Shown here piece by piece: positions 34,767-43,086 of a stretch of 64,000 bases of DNA. How positions within the stretch are numbered: the first letter of the stretch is position 1; each line of letters starts with the position of its first letter. This stretch comes from Pseudomonadota bacterium (GTDB taxonomy: Bacteria; Pseudomonadota; Alphaproteobacteria; Rhizobiales; Rhizobiaceae). Under the pieces are notes generated by a model that saw only the letters and a list, made by a program, of their open reading frames with translations, had not been told where the DNA came from and searched no databases. The stretch is taken from NCBI GenBank assembly GCA_023451735.1, contig JAEXYH010000037.1, positions 109,631-173,630 of the forward strand, written 5' to 3'. Position numbers and translations under genes: made by a program.

Positions 34767-35158
34767 TGATGTGAGGCATGCCGCTGAATATTCCCGTCAC
34801 GCCCATGACGGTTCGGCTGCTGTTTCTCTTTTTTCCGGGTCTCTATGGCCCTGGCCTGTTCTTCGGCCCATTTCTGCCCGGCATCGCCACCCCATAAAAG
34901 CCAGGCAATATAACCGGTCGAAGGCTCATCATCGTTGCCGAAATTCTCGGCTCGCTTGTCCACCCTGTGCCGGGCGAAATAGCTCACCATTCTTTTCACG
35001 GTAAGATCGGAAAGCGACTTGCGATGTTGCAGGTCGCGGGCACGGGCGATACCGACGGTCGTGCCGCCGCGCCGGAATTTGGCCCTGAATTTCAGCCCTT
35101 TTTCGGCGGCAGCTGCAACCTCTGCCGGTGGACGGTTGTCGAGATCCTTTTCAGCCAT
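34760..35158 (-). CDS. Hypothetical protein with a Trp-Gly-Gly-Asp motif
   Basis: The 132-residue basic protein has a conserved-looking block at about 50-100: LTVKRMVSYFARHRVDKR, then STGYIAWLLWGGDAGQKWAEEQ. Similar segments (TVxRMxxFFARH and GRIAWxLWGGDxGxxWA) are known from phage-related proteins, so it may derive from a mobile element. It overlaps the end of the DUF2945 gene by eight bases and forms a two-gene unit with it. Function is unknown. Confidence 0.65.
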   Translation of the reverse strand: MAEKDLDNRPPAEVAAAAEKGLKFRAKFRRGGTTVGIARARDLQHRKSLSDLTVKRMVSYFARHRVDKRAENFGNDDEPSTGYIAWLLWGGDAGQKWAEEQARAIETRKKEKQQPNRHGRDGNIQRHASHHQ

Positions 35159-35357
35159 GGGTCTTTTTCACCTCCGACTGACTTTTCAGCACGCGGTCAC
35201 CGTCATCCTGCTTGATCAGGAATGCCGGCTCCTTGTCATCCGCCTTGCGCTTGATCTTGCGTTCGACATCCCCGGTGAATTTCTGGGTGACCTTCCCCTC
35301 CGCCTTGGAGCGTCCCCATTTCCATTCGACTTCGTTTCCGACTTGGATCTTCTGCAT
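35151..35357 (-). CDS. DUF2945 (TUDOR-like) protein
   Basis: The 68-residue protein matches DUF2945, described as hypervirulence-associated TUDOR-domain proteins: VGNEVEWKWG at the start, AEGKVTQKFTGDVERKIKR, then EPAFLIKQDDGDRVLKS. The ATG at 35357 has GGAG six bases upstream. It is coupled to the next gene. The role of these proteins in rhizobia is not known. Confidence 0.9.
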   Translation of the reverse strand: MQKIQVGNEVEWKWGRSKAEGKVTQKFTGDVERKIKRKADDKEPAFLIKQDDGDRVLKSQSEVKKTHG

Positions 35358-35411
35358 GCATGGCTCCTTTCGTCCCTTGGGGAACTCAAGCAGCCGGATG
35401 ATGTTCCGAAA

Positions 35412-35939
35412 TCAGTCTTTCAGATCGAGATCGCCATCCCGTTGAACGACATGGCGCGGGGAAGTCGGCAAGGTCTCGATTTCCTCGGCAATGAAATAGG
35501 GCGGAATATCGAGAGCCTTCAGAGCCTCCGTTGTTGCCAACACCCATTTGAATTCGAGTTCATGGGTATCGACCACGCGGTGGACGATATCGGTCGGATG
35601 GAACGGAAAGCTCTCCGGCAGCTCCATCCGATAGTAGAAACCGAGCTCGTGCCAGTCCTTGGACTCGTAGTGGAAAAAATTCTCGGCCACCCAGAGCAGC
35701 GGTCCGATCTCGGCCGTCACACCAAGCTCTTCGACCATCTCGCGTTTCAGCGTCTCTTCCGAGGTTTCGCCCATCTCGGCGCGTCCACCTGGAAACGTCC
35801 AGAACGGCTCATGCACGGCCCGATGGACGAGCACATGCCCGTCACGAAACGCCAGACCGGCAATGCGCATCTGAAAGATGCGCTTCGGCTTGAACTTCAT
35901 GCGGATGCGAAGATCCTGCGGCTTGTCCTTGTTACTCAT
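35412..35939 (-). CDS. Nudix hydrolase
   Basis: The 175-residue protein carries a full Nudix box, GGRAEMGETSEETLKREMVEELG (split for length: GGRAEMGETSE at about 51, REMVEELG at about 66), which binds the metal for hydrolysis of nucleoside diphosphate derivatives. Substrate cannot be decided. It overlaps the end of ruvB by eight bases on the same strand, so it is probably translated with ruvB. Confidence 0.9.
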   Translation of the reverse strand: MSNKDKPQDLRIRMKFKPKRIFQMRIAGLAFRDGHVLVHRAVHEPFWTFPGGRAEMGETSEETLKREMVEELGVTAEIGPLLWVAENFFHYESKDWHELGFYYRMELPESFPFHPTDIVHRVVDTHELEFKWVLATTEALKALDIPPYFIAEEIETLPTSPRHVVQRDGDLDLKD

Positions 35940-36972
35940 CTTCCAGACTCATGCGGAACTGCGCCGCTTCCATGTCCTTCGGCGGCTGCAGGCCGAGATG
36001 TTTCCATGCGACGGCAGTCAGCACGCGCCCCCGCGGCGTGCGCTGGATGAAGCCCTGCTGGATCATGTAGGGCTCGATAATATCCTCGATCGCATCCCGC
36101 GGCTCGGAGAGACCTGCGGCGATCGTCTCGATCCCAACCGGACCGCCGGCAAAATTCACCGCGATCATGTTGAGGTAGCGTTTGTCGAGCTGGTCGAAAC
36201 CGGCATGGTCGACATTGAGGCGGATGAGCGCCTCATCGGCGATCTCCTTGGTCACCGCTTCCGCACGCGCCACTTCAGCAAAATCACGCACGCGACGCAG
36301 AAGACGTCCGGCAATGCGCGGCGTGCCTCGCGCCCGACGGGCGATCTCGCGGGCACCATCGTCCGTCATGTTGAGCCCCATCAACCGCGCCCCGCGGCGC
36401 ACGATGCCTTCCAGCTCCTCGACGGTATAGAAAGAAAGCCGCACCGGAATGCCGAAACGGTCGCGCAGCGGCGTCGTCAGCAGGCCTATCCGGGTAGTGG
36501 CGGCCACCAACGTGAATTTCGAAAGATCGATCTTCACTGAACGCGCAGCCGGTCCCTCACCGATAATCAGGTCGAGCTGAAAGTCCTCCATGGCGGGATA
36601 GAGGATTTCCTCGACCGCCGGATTGAGTCGATGGATTTCATCAATGAACAGCACGTCGCGTTCTTCGAGATTGGTCAGAAGTGCAGCCAAATCCCCCGCC
36701 TTGGCGATGACCGGGCCGGAGGTCGAGCGAAAATTGACGCCGAGTTCCTTCGCCATGATCTGCGCAAGCGTCGTCTTGCCGAGACCGGGCGGGCCGACGA
36801 ACAACACATGGTCCAGGGCCTCGCCGCGGTTCTTCGCCGCCTCGATGAAGATCTTGAGGTTGGCGCGTGCTTCCGCCTGCCCGGTAAACTCGTCCAGCGA
36901 TTGGGGGCGCAAGGCCGTATCGAGATCTTCGCCCCGCTTTTCCGGCGAGATCAGGCGGGTTTCGTCATTCAT
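35932..36972 (-). CDS. ruvB: Holliday junction branch migration helicase RuvB
   Basis: RuvB is the AAA+ motor that drives branch migration with RuvA. The 346-residue protein has Walker A GPPGLGKT (about 61-68), Walker B LFIDEIH (about 109-115), the sensor VAATTRIGLL, and the C-terminal winged helix with PRGRVLT. It lies downstream of ruvA, separated by 71 bases, and is overlapped by the Nudix gene. Confidence 0.97.
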   Translation of the reverse strand: MNDETRLISPEKRGEDLDTALRPQSLDEFTGQAEARANLKIFIEAAKNRGEALDHVLFVGPPGLGKTTLAQIMAKELGVNFRSTSGPVIAKAGDLAALLTNLEERDVLFIDEIHRLNPAVEEILYPAMEDFQLDLIIGEGPAARSVKIDLSKFTLVAATTRIGLLTTPLRDRFGIPVRLSFYTVEELEGIVRRGARLMGLNMTDDGAREIARRARGTPRIAGRLLRRVRDFAEVARAEAVTKEIADEALIRLNVDHAGFDQLDKRYLNMIAVNFAGGPVGIETIAAGLSEPRDAIEDIIEPYMIQQGFIQRTPRGRVLTAVAWKHLGLQPPKDMEAAQFRMSLEDE

Positions 36973-37043
36973 GAGGCATTTCCGTTCGAACCAGTTGTCC
37001 AGTCATTACACGACATCGGCAGAATACGCAGCCGCGAACGCCG

Positions 37044-37658
37044 TTAACGCGCCAGTTCCTTCAGCCCAAGCCGGATCAGCTTGGCGCTGTCTGCCGCCTC
37101 GCCCGCCGTCTTCAGCGCGGCCGCAACGGCATTGGCCGCCTGATCGCGCGAATAACCGAGATTGGTCAGCGCTGACACGGCATCGGAAACCGGTGCGGCG
37201 GCAACGCCCTCACCCAGTTCCTGCTTGAGGCCGATATTGGCGGACGCCTCGCCGGCAAAGGCCGGTGCCTTGTTTTTGAGTTCGGTCACGATGCGCACCG
37301 CCACCTTCGGCCCGACGCCCGGAGCCCGCGAGACCGCCGTCTTGTCCTGCAACGCGATCGCATTGGCGAGCTCACCTGGCGTCAGCGTCGAAAGAACGGC
37401 AAGCGCAACCTTGGAGCCGACCCCCTGGACGCTCTGCAAAAGTCCGAACCATTCGCGCTCCAGCGCCGAAACGAAGCCGAACAGCTTCAACTGGTCCTCG
37501 CGCACATATGTCTCGATGAACAGGATCGCCGCCTCGCCGACATTCAGCCGCGACAGGGTTCGCGAAGAGCAGAAGGCCTCGTAACAGACACCATGCACAT
37601 CGATGAGCACATAATCGGTGCCGATCTCGTCGATAGTGCCTTTGAGCTTGCCGATCAT
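37044..37658 (-). CDS. ruvA: Holliday junction DNA helicase subunit RuvA
   Basis: RuvA binds Holliday junctions as a tetramer and recruits RuvB. The 204-residue product has MIGKLKGTIDEIG at the start, the HhH regions LLQSVQGVGSKVALAVLS (about 73-90) and APGVGPKVAVRIVTELK (about 112-128), and the C-terminal RuvB-binding domain (about 155-204). The ATG at 37658 overlaps the stop of vapC (ATGA), so ruvA translation is coupled to vapC. Confidence 0.96.
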   Translation of the reverse strand: MIGKLKGTIDEIGTDYVLIDVHGVCYEAFCSSRTLSRLNVGEAAILFIETYVREDQLKLFGFVSALEREWFGLLQSVQGVGSKVALAVLSTLTPGELANAIALQDKTAVSRAPGVGPKVAVRIVTELKNKAPAFAGEASANIGLKQELGEGVAAAPVSDAVSALTNLGYSRDQAANAVAAALKTAGEAADSAKLIRLGLKELAR

Positions 37659-38086
37659 GTCTTATGTCCTGAAAGAGGATGAGTGTCGGGCGCGATCAGA
37701 TCGATACCCGGAAAATAGCTGCGATATCCGGATGGATCGCGCGTTAGCAGTTTATAACCGCGGATGGTCGCGTGCGCCCCGATCAGAAAATCCGGCAGGA
37801 TACGGTCCCGTTGTCCGCCAGCTGCGCGATACCGGCGAAAGGCGTAGGAGGCCGCGAACGCAGCCGGCCAAGGCAGATTTTCACGCACGAACTGATTGCG
37901 CGGCAGGAGCGCGTCAACCGTTTCAATATCATCGTAGCGGTAGGAAAATTCCGAAAAGATGATCTGGTTGATAATCACGCTGCCGCGCGCCATAGCCGCC
38001 AGCAGTTGCTGGCGTGACCATTCGAGCCAGTTGGCGTCGCGCACGGCAAGGTCGACGAGAATATTGGTGTCGATGAGCGTTGCCAT
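37655..38086 (-). CDS. vapC: VapC-type PIN-domain toxin
   Basis: The 143-residue protein is a PIN-domain ribonuclease with the N-terminal LIDTNILVDL (Asp7), a central Glu in FSEFSYR (about 46-49), and DFLIGAHATIRGYKLLTRDPSGYRSYFP (about 98-125) with the last acidic residues. VapC toxins cut RNA, often tRNA. It follows vapB by five bases and its stop overlaps the ruvA start. The position between ruvC and ruvA is unusual. Whether the pair is active is not known. Confidence 0.9.
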   Translation of the reverse strand: MATLIDTNILVDLAVRDANWLEWSRQQLLAAMARGSVIINQIIFSEFSYRYDDIETVDALLPRNQFVRENLPWPAAFAASYAFRRYRAAGGQRDRILPDFLIGAHATIRGYKLLTRDPSGYRSYFPGIDLIAPDTHPLSGHKT

Positions 38087-38091
38087 GCGGT

Positions 38092-38343
38092 TTACCGATC
38101 GCGGGTGACGCGCATGAGCGCATCGGCATCAACCGCCTGGTCACCTGTACCACCCAGTTGGTCGAGCGTAGCGATGAAACGATCGAGCCTCGCACGATCC
38201 GCGTCCGCAGTCGTCCCGTGTTTCGGTGTGAGCGTAATCACCCCGCCTTCCACACCAAAGATCACTTCGCTGTTCGGGGTGATGCCGACCAGTTCGCGAA
38301 GATCCCGCGGAATGGTCACCTGCCCCTTGGATGTTACACGCAT
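38092..38343 (-). CDS. vapB: VapB-like antitoxin, AbrB/SpoVT type
   Basis: The 83-residue protein begins with an AbrB-type swapped-hairpin DNA-binding domain: MRVTSKGQVTIPRDLRELVGI and EVIFGVEGGVITLTPK. The C-terminal part (about 50-83) should wrap the toxin. Antitoxins of this type repress their own promoter; a palindrome at 38361-38377 lies just upstream of the ATG. The gene is directly upstream of vapC. Confidence 0.9.
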   Translation of the reverse strand: MRVTSKGQVTIPRDLRELVGITPNSEVIFGVEGGVITLTPKHGTTADADRARLDRFIATLDQLGGTGDQAVDADALMRVTRDR

Positions 38344-38360
38344 GACCGTCTCTCCTTCGA

Positions 38361-38377
38361 GTAAGAAAATATCTTAC
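38361..38377. promoter_or_regulatory. Palindromic operator upstream of vapB
   Basis: GTAAGA (38361-38366) and TCTTAC (38372-38377) form perfect arms around five AT bases, 18 bases upstream of the vapB start codon. It fits an AbrB-type autoregulatory site, giving vapBC a promoter separate from ruvC. Binding is inferred. Confidence 0.6.
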
Positions 38378-38411
38378 CTGAAGAACAAGTCAAGAACAAA
38401 CCTTAAGCCCG

Positions 38412-38921
38412 TTACCCGGCAAGCGCCTGGCGCATCCGGTTTCCGCCGCGGTTATGGGCGTGGCAGATGGCGATGGCGAGTGCGTCGGCGGCGTCATCGC
38501 CCTTGAACTCCACCTTCGGCATCAGGATCTTCAACATCATGTGGATCTGTTTCTTGTCGCCATGGCCGACACCGATCACCGACTTCTTCACGGCATTCGG
38601 CGCATATTCCGAAACCGGCAATCCGGCGCGTGCCGGCACCAGCATGACGACGCCGCGCGCCTGACCGAGCTTCAGCGTTGCGACTGCATCCTTGTTGACA
38701 AAGGTCTGTTCGACCGCCGCTTCGTCCGGCTTATGGGCATGTACGACCTCGGCAAGTCCGTCATGCAACTGGCACAGGCGGGAAGCAAGATCCAGATCCC
38801 CATCCGACGTCACGGTGCCGGATGCAACGAAACGCAGGCTGTTGCCGATTGTGTCGATCACACCCCAGCCGGTGCGCCGCAGCCCGGGGTCGATGCCGAT
38901 GATTCGAATGATGTCTGCCAT
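38412..38921 (-). CDS. ruvC: Crossover junction endodeoxyribonuclease RuvC
   Basis: RuvC cuts Holliday junctions symmetrically. The 169-residue protein has the first catalytic Asp in IIGIDPGLRRTGWG (Asp11), the Glu in EAAVEQTFVNKDAV (about 70), and the last acidic pair in GDDAADALAIAICHA (about 142-156). It is normally followed by ruvA; here the vapBC pair intervenes with a 68-base gap. Confidence 0.96.
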   Translation of the reverse strand: MADIIRIIGIDPGLRRTGWGVIDTIGNSLRFVASGTVTSDGDLDLASRLCQLHDGLAEVVHAHKPDEAAVEQTFVNKDAVATLKLGQARGVVMLVPARAGLPVSEYAPNAVKKSVIGVGHGDKKQIHMMLKILMPKVEFKGDDAADALAIAICHAHNRGGNRMRQALAG

Positions 38922-39102
38922 GTCTCACCCTACATTCACCCGGACTTGATAGCCACTGAAATATGAACAAAACGGAAACATCAGGTTCCGCCTGGTTAAC
39001 GCGCTGCTAACCATATGCCGTTCTACTAACATGACCTGTGCAACGACGGCCGCATTTCCGCGTTCTGGGTGTTCTCGAATGATACGAGAGGGAGAGAGGG
39101 CG

Positions 39103-40473
39103 ATGTCTGAGCGCCAACGATTGTTCATGAAGATCACGGTTCTGCTCGTGTTGCAGAATGGCCTGTTGGCGATGATCGCATCCAATCTTTCTCCGGGCAT
39201 GTCTCCCGCCATGAAGGCGGCCTTGGCAGCGGGCGTCCTTGTTTTCTCATTGACGACGGCCATGATGGCCACCCGCATCGCCGGCGGTCAGGCAACACGG
39301 CCGATACCGACCCGAATATCGCTTGGTGCTTCGACGGAAAACAGCGCACTCCCCGGCCCGGAACCGGCGTCGATTTCCAAGGCGTTTCCATCATCGCCGT
39401 CACGAACTCCCCTGACCGGCCCGCGCCTTGCTGCTGTGAAGAGCGATCATCTGCCAAATGCCCCTGCCGACGGCGGCCGCCTGAAAGCCTCGGAAGAAGC
39501 GCTCAAGGCCTTGGATGCCGGCTTGCGGCGCCTTGCGACCGGCGACTTGTCGGTAAGTCTAGATACACCCTTCGCTGAAGGTTTCGAGGGACTTCGTGCT
39601 GACTTCAACAGGGCGGTGAGTTCGCTCAACGAAAGCCTGACGACGATCATCGCCTCGGCGGGAACACTGCATGCCGAGTGCGCGGAGGCACGTATCAGAC
39701 TGGCGCAGGAACGCTCGCTGATTCCGGATTCACTCCCGGCCCTTTCCATCGCAGGCAACGGCCTTAGGGACATCGCGGACCTGTTGCGTGAACAGGATAT
39801 CGCGCTGAGGGAGATGGTGGCGATTGCCGTTGACGCCAAGGCATATTGTGAGCGGAACCGCAAAACCGCATCCGAGGAGGTCAAGGTTAGCGAGAGCCTG
39901 CACCGTTCGGAAAAACAGGTTGGCGAGATCGCCGCACTCATGCGCGACGTCGCTTTCCGCACCAACATGCTTTCCGTCAGCGCCAATGTCGCGGCGGCAA
40001 ACATGGCCGCACCGCAGGAAGCTCTGCCGGTCTTTGCCGCAGAACTGCGCGACATGGCTGAAGCGAGCGCTACGGCGGCTAAACAGGCCTCTCTTCTGGA
40101 GCGTGACGTTACGCTTTGCCTCAAGCACGTTCGCTCGCAGGCGGATCACATGTCGCAGCAGGAGCAGCACCTTCGCGAGAGCTTCGAGACAATCGACGAT
40201 AAGCTCACGGTGATCTCCGAAGCATCGGCGGTGTCATCCGACATGGTTGTCCGCAGCGGCATCATTCTCGACGGCGCCCTCAAACATTCAGGCCAGCGCC
40301 GTTCGCTCGACCATGCACTGGAAACGACGCTTGAACGCATGGCGCAGGAGCTTGCCGTAATCAACCGGCATTGCGGACGCTTCATCCATATAACGGTGCT
40401 GTACGACGACCAAACCCCGCCGGATACCCGCCCGCCTCACCACCGCAGCCATCTGAGGCTGGTGAAGACGTAA
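39103..40473 (+). CDS. Methyl-accepting chemotaxis-like protein
   Basis: The 456-residue protein has two short hydrophobic segments (about 9-28 and 38-58), then a Pro/Ser-rich linker, a HAMP-like segment (LRRLATGDLSVSLDTPFAEGFEGLRADFN, about 142-170), and a long helical region to about 430. The helical region is only weakly like an MCP signalling domain: the highly conserved hairpin tip is not clear, so it may be degenerate or divergent. The ATG at 39103 follows GAGGG. It is divergent from ruvC. A chemosensory role is a guess from the HAMP and coiled-coil layout. Confidence 0.6.
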   Translation: MSERQRLFMKITVLLVLQNGLLAMIASNLSPGMSPAMKAALAAGVLVFSLTTAMMATRIAGGQATRPIPTRISLGASTENSALPGPEPASISKAFPSSPSRTPLTGPRLAAVKSDHLPNAPADGGRLKASEEALKALDAGLRRLATGDLSVSLDTPFAEGFEGLRADFNRAVSSLNESLTTIIASAGTLHAECAEARIRLAQERSLIPDSLPALSIAGNGLRDIADLLREQDIALREMVAIAVDAKAYCERNRKTASEEVKVSESLHRSEKQVGEIAALMRDVAFRTNMLSVSANVAAANMAAPQEALPVFAAELRDMAEASATAAKQASLLERDVTLCLKHVRSQADHMSQQEQHLRESFETIDDKLTVISEASAVSSDMVVRSGIILDGALKHSGQRRSLDHALETTLERMAQELAVINRHCGRFIHITVLYDDQTPPDTRPPHHRSHLRLVKT

Positions 40474-40576
40474 GAGCACCATAGTCTCGTCATGCTTTTC
40501 TCCGCCCAAGGGTCGCATCCGCGGTTTCGGCTCCCTAGATAGGAACAATCCATTTGTTCCTTTCCAAGGTAGATCC

Positions 40577-41578
40577 ATGATTCCGTTCTCGATACTTGAC
40601 CTTTCGCCGGTCGGTGAAGGTTACTCGGTGCGCGAGGCGCTCGACCAATCCCGCCTCATGGCGATCAAGGCAGAAGAGCAGGGTTACAAGCGCGTCTGGC
40701 TGGCCGAACACCACGGCATGCCCGGCATTGCCAGTGCCGCTACATCCATCGTCATCGCCCATGTGGGTGCGGCCACGAAAAAAATCCGCGTCGGCTCCGG
40801 CGGCGTCATGCTGCCCAATCACTCGCCTCTCGTGATCGCCGAACAGTTCGGCACGCTGGAAGCCCTTCTGCCGGGACGCGTAGACCTCGGCCTTGGCCGC
40901 GCGCCCGGTACCGACATGCGCACCGCCAGCGCGCTTCGACGCAACATGGAAGCAGGCGCTGAGAATTTTCCGCAGGATATCGTCGAGCTGAAACACCTGC
41001 TCGGCACGCCGGTCGAGAACCAGGCGATCATCGCAGTTCCCGGCACCGAGGCTAATGTGCCGCTCTGGCTTCTCGGCTCCAGCCTCTACAGCGCTCATCT
41101 CGCTGCGGCACTGGGGTTACCCTATGCTTTCGCCTCCCATTTCGCGCCCGACATGCTGATGGACGCGATCGCGATCTATCGGGAACGTTTCCAGCCATCG
41201 GCCGAACTCGACAAGCCCTATGTCATGGTCGGCGTCATGGGCGTTGCTGCCGATACCGACGAAGAGGCCGAACGGCTGTTCACCTCGTCGCAGCAGCAGT
41301 TCGTCAACCTGCGCAAGAACGTCCGCACCCAGTTCCCCAAGCCGCTCGACAGCATGGAAGGCTTCTGGACGCCGATGGAAAAGATGAGCGTGGAACATAC
41401 GCTTCGTTACGCAGCCGTTGGATCCGTGCAGACGATCGAAGCTCAACTGAACGAATTCCTGGCGGAGACCGGGGCTGACGAACTGATCGTCTCCATGCCG
41501 ATCCACGACATCGACGCGCGCCTGCATTCGGTAGAATTGTTCGCCAGCCTGCCGATGATGGAAAAAACGATAGGCTGA
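40577..41578 (+). CDS. Luciferase-like flavin-dependent oxidoreductase
   Basis: The 333-residue protein is of the bacterial luciferase-like (LLM) superfamily, YhbW type. It shows VWLAEHHGMPGIASAAT (about 41-57), the flavin-binding GSGGVMLPNHSPLVIAEQFG (about 73-92), and LGLGRAPGTD (about 103-112). Such enzymes use FMN and oxygen to oxidise varied substrates; the substrate here is unknown. A terminator follows. It stands alone and converges on yebC. Confidence 0.9.
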   Translation: MIPFSILDLSPVGEGYSVREALDQSRLMAIKAEEQGYKRVWLAEHHGMPGIASAATSIVIAHVGAATKKIRVGSGGVMLPNHSPLVIAEQFGTLEALLPGRVDLGLGRAPGTDMRTASALRRNMEAGAENFPQDIVELKHLLGTPVENQAIIAVPGTEANVPLWLLGSSLYSAHLAAALGLPYAFASHFAPDMLMDAIAIYRERFQPSAELDKPYVMVGVMGVAADTDEEAERLFTSSQQQFVNLRKNVRTQFPKPLDSMEGFWTPMEKMSVEHTLRYAAVGSVQTIEAQLNEFLAETGADELIVSMPIHDIDARLHSVELFASLPMMEKTIG

Positions 41579-41583
41579 TACGA

Positions 41584-41612
41584 AAACGGGCCGGTAAAAC
41601 CGGCCCGTTTCA
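41584..41612 (+). terminator. Terminator between the LLM gene and yebC
   Basis: AAACGGGCCGG (41584-41594) pairs perfectly with CCGGCCCGTTT (41600-41610) around a five-base loop. Flanking T and A runs allow it to serve both convergent genes. Confidence 0.88.
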
Positions 41613-41633
41613 AATTGCACTATCGAATAGGTA

Positions 41634-42380
41634 TCAGGCCGAAAGCTTGGCCATGACTTCGTCCGACACCTCGAAGTTCGAATAGACGTTCTGCACGTCG
41701 TCATCGTCTTCCAGGTTGCCGATCAGCTTCATCAGCGACTGCGCCTTTTCCTCGTCGACTTCGATCGTGTTCTGCGCCTTCCAGATCGCCTTGACGGTTT
41801 CGGCTTCGCCGAGCACCGCTTCCAGCGCCTTGGACACTTCGTTCATGTCCTCGAAACCGCAATAGATCGTATGGCCTTCTTCGTCGGAAACGACGTCATC
41901 GGCACCAGCTTCGATCGCCGCTTCCATCACCTTATCGGCATCGCCAACGGAGAGCTTGTAGGTGATTTCGCCAACGTGGTCGAAGGAGAAGGAAACCGAT
42001 CCGGTTTCGCCCAGCGCACCACCGGCCTTGGTGAAGATCGAACGCACGTTCGATGCGGTGCGGTTACGGTTGTCGGTCAGTGCTTCGACGATAACGGCCG
42101 TGCCGCCCGGGCCGTAGCCTTCATAGCGAACGGAATCATAAGACTCGGCGTCGGCACCCGATGCCTTCTTGATCGCACGGTCGATATTGTCCTTCGGCAT
42201 CGACTGTGCCTTGGCGTTCTGCACGGCGAGGCGCAGCGCGGCATTCATCGACACGTCGGGCAAACCGGTTTTCGCAGCAACGGTGATTTCGCGCGCGAGC
42301 TTGGAGAACATCTTGGAACGGATACCGTCCTGCTTGCCCTTTCGGTGCATGATGTTTTTGAACTGTGAATGGCCAGCCAT
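41634..42380 (-). CDS. yebC: YebC/PmpR family protein
   Basis: The 248-residue protein begins MAGHSQFKNIMHRKGKQD and has the conserved MSMNAALRLAVQNAKAQSMPKDNIDRAIKK segment (near 39-70) and the acidic C-terminal domain. YebC proteins are DNA- or ribosome-associated regulators; recent work links some to translation of proline-rich sequences. It is commonly clustered with ruvC; here two plus-strand genes lie between. Confidence 0.95.
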   Translation of the reverse strand: MAGHSQFKNIMHRKGKQDGIRSKMFSKLAREITVAAKTGLPDVSMNAALRLAVQNAKAQSMPKDNIDRAIKKASGADAESYDSVRYEGYGPGGTAVIVEALTDNRNRTASNVRSIFTKAGGALGETGSVSFSFDHVGEITYKLSVGDADKVMEAAIEAGADDVVSDEEGHTIYCGFEDMNEVSKALEAVLGEAETVKAIWKAQNTIEVDEEKAQSLMKLIGNLEDDDDVQNVYSNFEVSDEVMAKLSA

Positions 42381-42550
42381 GGCACCCCTGATAGTTTAGC
42401 CTGTTTGGGAATGGGGCCTTATAATTTCGATAGCGCCCCCGTTCAAGGCATTTCGGTCACGCCGCTCCCGCAGCCCGCCGAAATGAGCAGGAACAAAGCC
42501 TTTGCCACTCCGTTTGACTTTTCGACGACAACAAAAGGAGACGCGAAAAG

Positions 42551-43063
42551 ATGGCAAGCCTCACCGAAGCCCGCGAAGCACCCGAACGCCAGCTGTGGGA
42601 CGAGATCAACAGCGTCCATGCCGGCATGCTTGGCCTGGAAGGCGCGCATATGCATTTCCAGCCGATGGCACCCAATGTCGACACCAAGACCAACACGATC
42701 TGGTTTTTCACCAAGACGGATACGGATCTGGTGCGCGCGATCGGTGCCGGCGGCCGGGCGCATTTCTGTGTCACCGGCAAGAACCACGATTATCACGCAT
42801 GCCTGTCGGGCCTGATCGAAGTCCGCCCCGATCTCGCCAAGCGCGATGAATACTGGAGCGCGGTGACCGCAGCCTGGTACGAGCACGGCAAGGATGACCC
42901 GCTACTGACAATGCTGGCCTTCAAGGTCGACGATGCCGAGATCTGGGCATCGACCAACAGCACGCTGAAATTCGGCTGGGAGATCGCCAAGGCGAACATG
43001 AAGGACGAAAAAGTGCCGGAGGTCGGCGTCAAGCAGCATCTCACTTTCTCGGCGTTTCATTAA
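42551..43063 (+). CDS. Pyridoxamine 5'-phosphate oxidase family protein
   Basis: The 170-residue product belongs to the general stress protein 26-type PNPOx-like group: LWDEINSVHAGMLG, IWFFTKTDTDLVRAIGAGGRAHFCVT, and YWSAVTAAWYEHGKDDPLLTML are typical split-barrel segments that bind FMN or a related cofactor. The reaction is unknown. An ATG at 42551 is preceded by AAGGAG. It stands alone. Confidence 0.88.
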   Translation: MASLTEAREAPERQLWDEINSVHAGMLGLEGAHMHFQPMAPNVDTKTNTIWFFTKTDTDLVRAIGAGGRAHFCVTGKNHDYHACLSGLIEVRPDLAKRDEYWSAVTAAWYEHGKDDPLLTMLAFKVDDAEIWASTNSTLKFGWEIAKANMKDEKVPEVGVKQHLTFSAFH

Positions 43064-43086
43064 ACCCGAGACTGTTGCAGGGGCTC

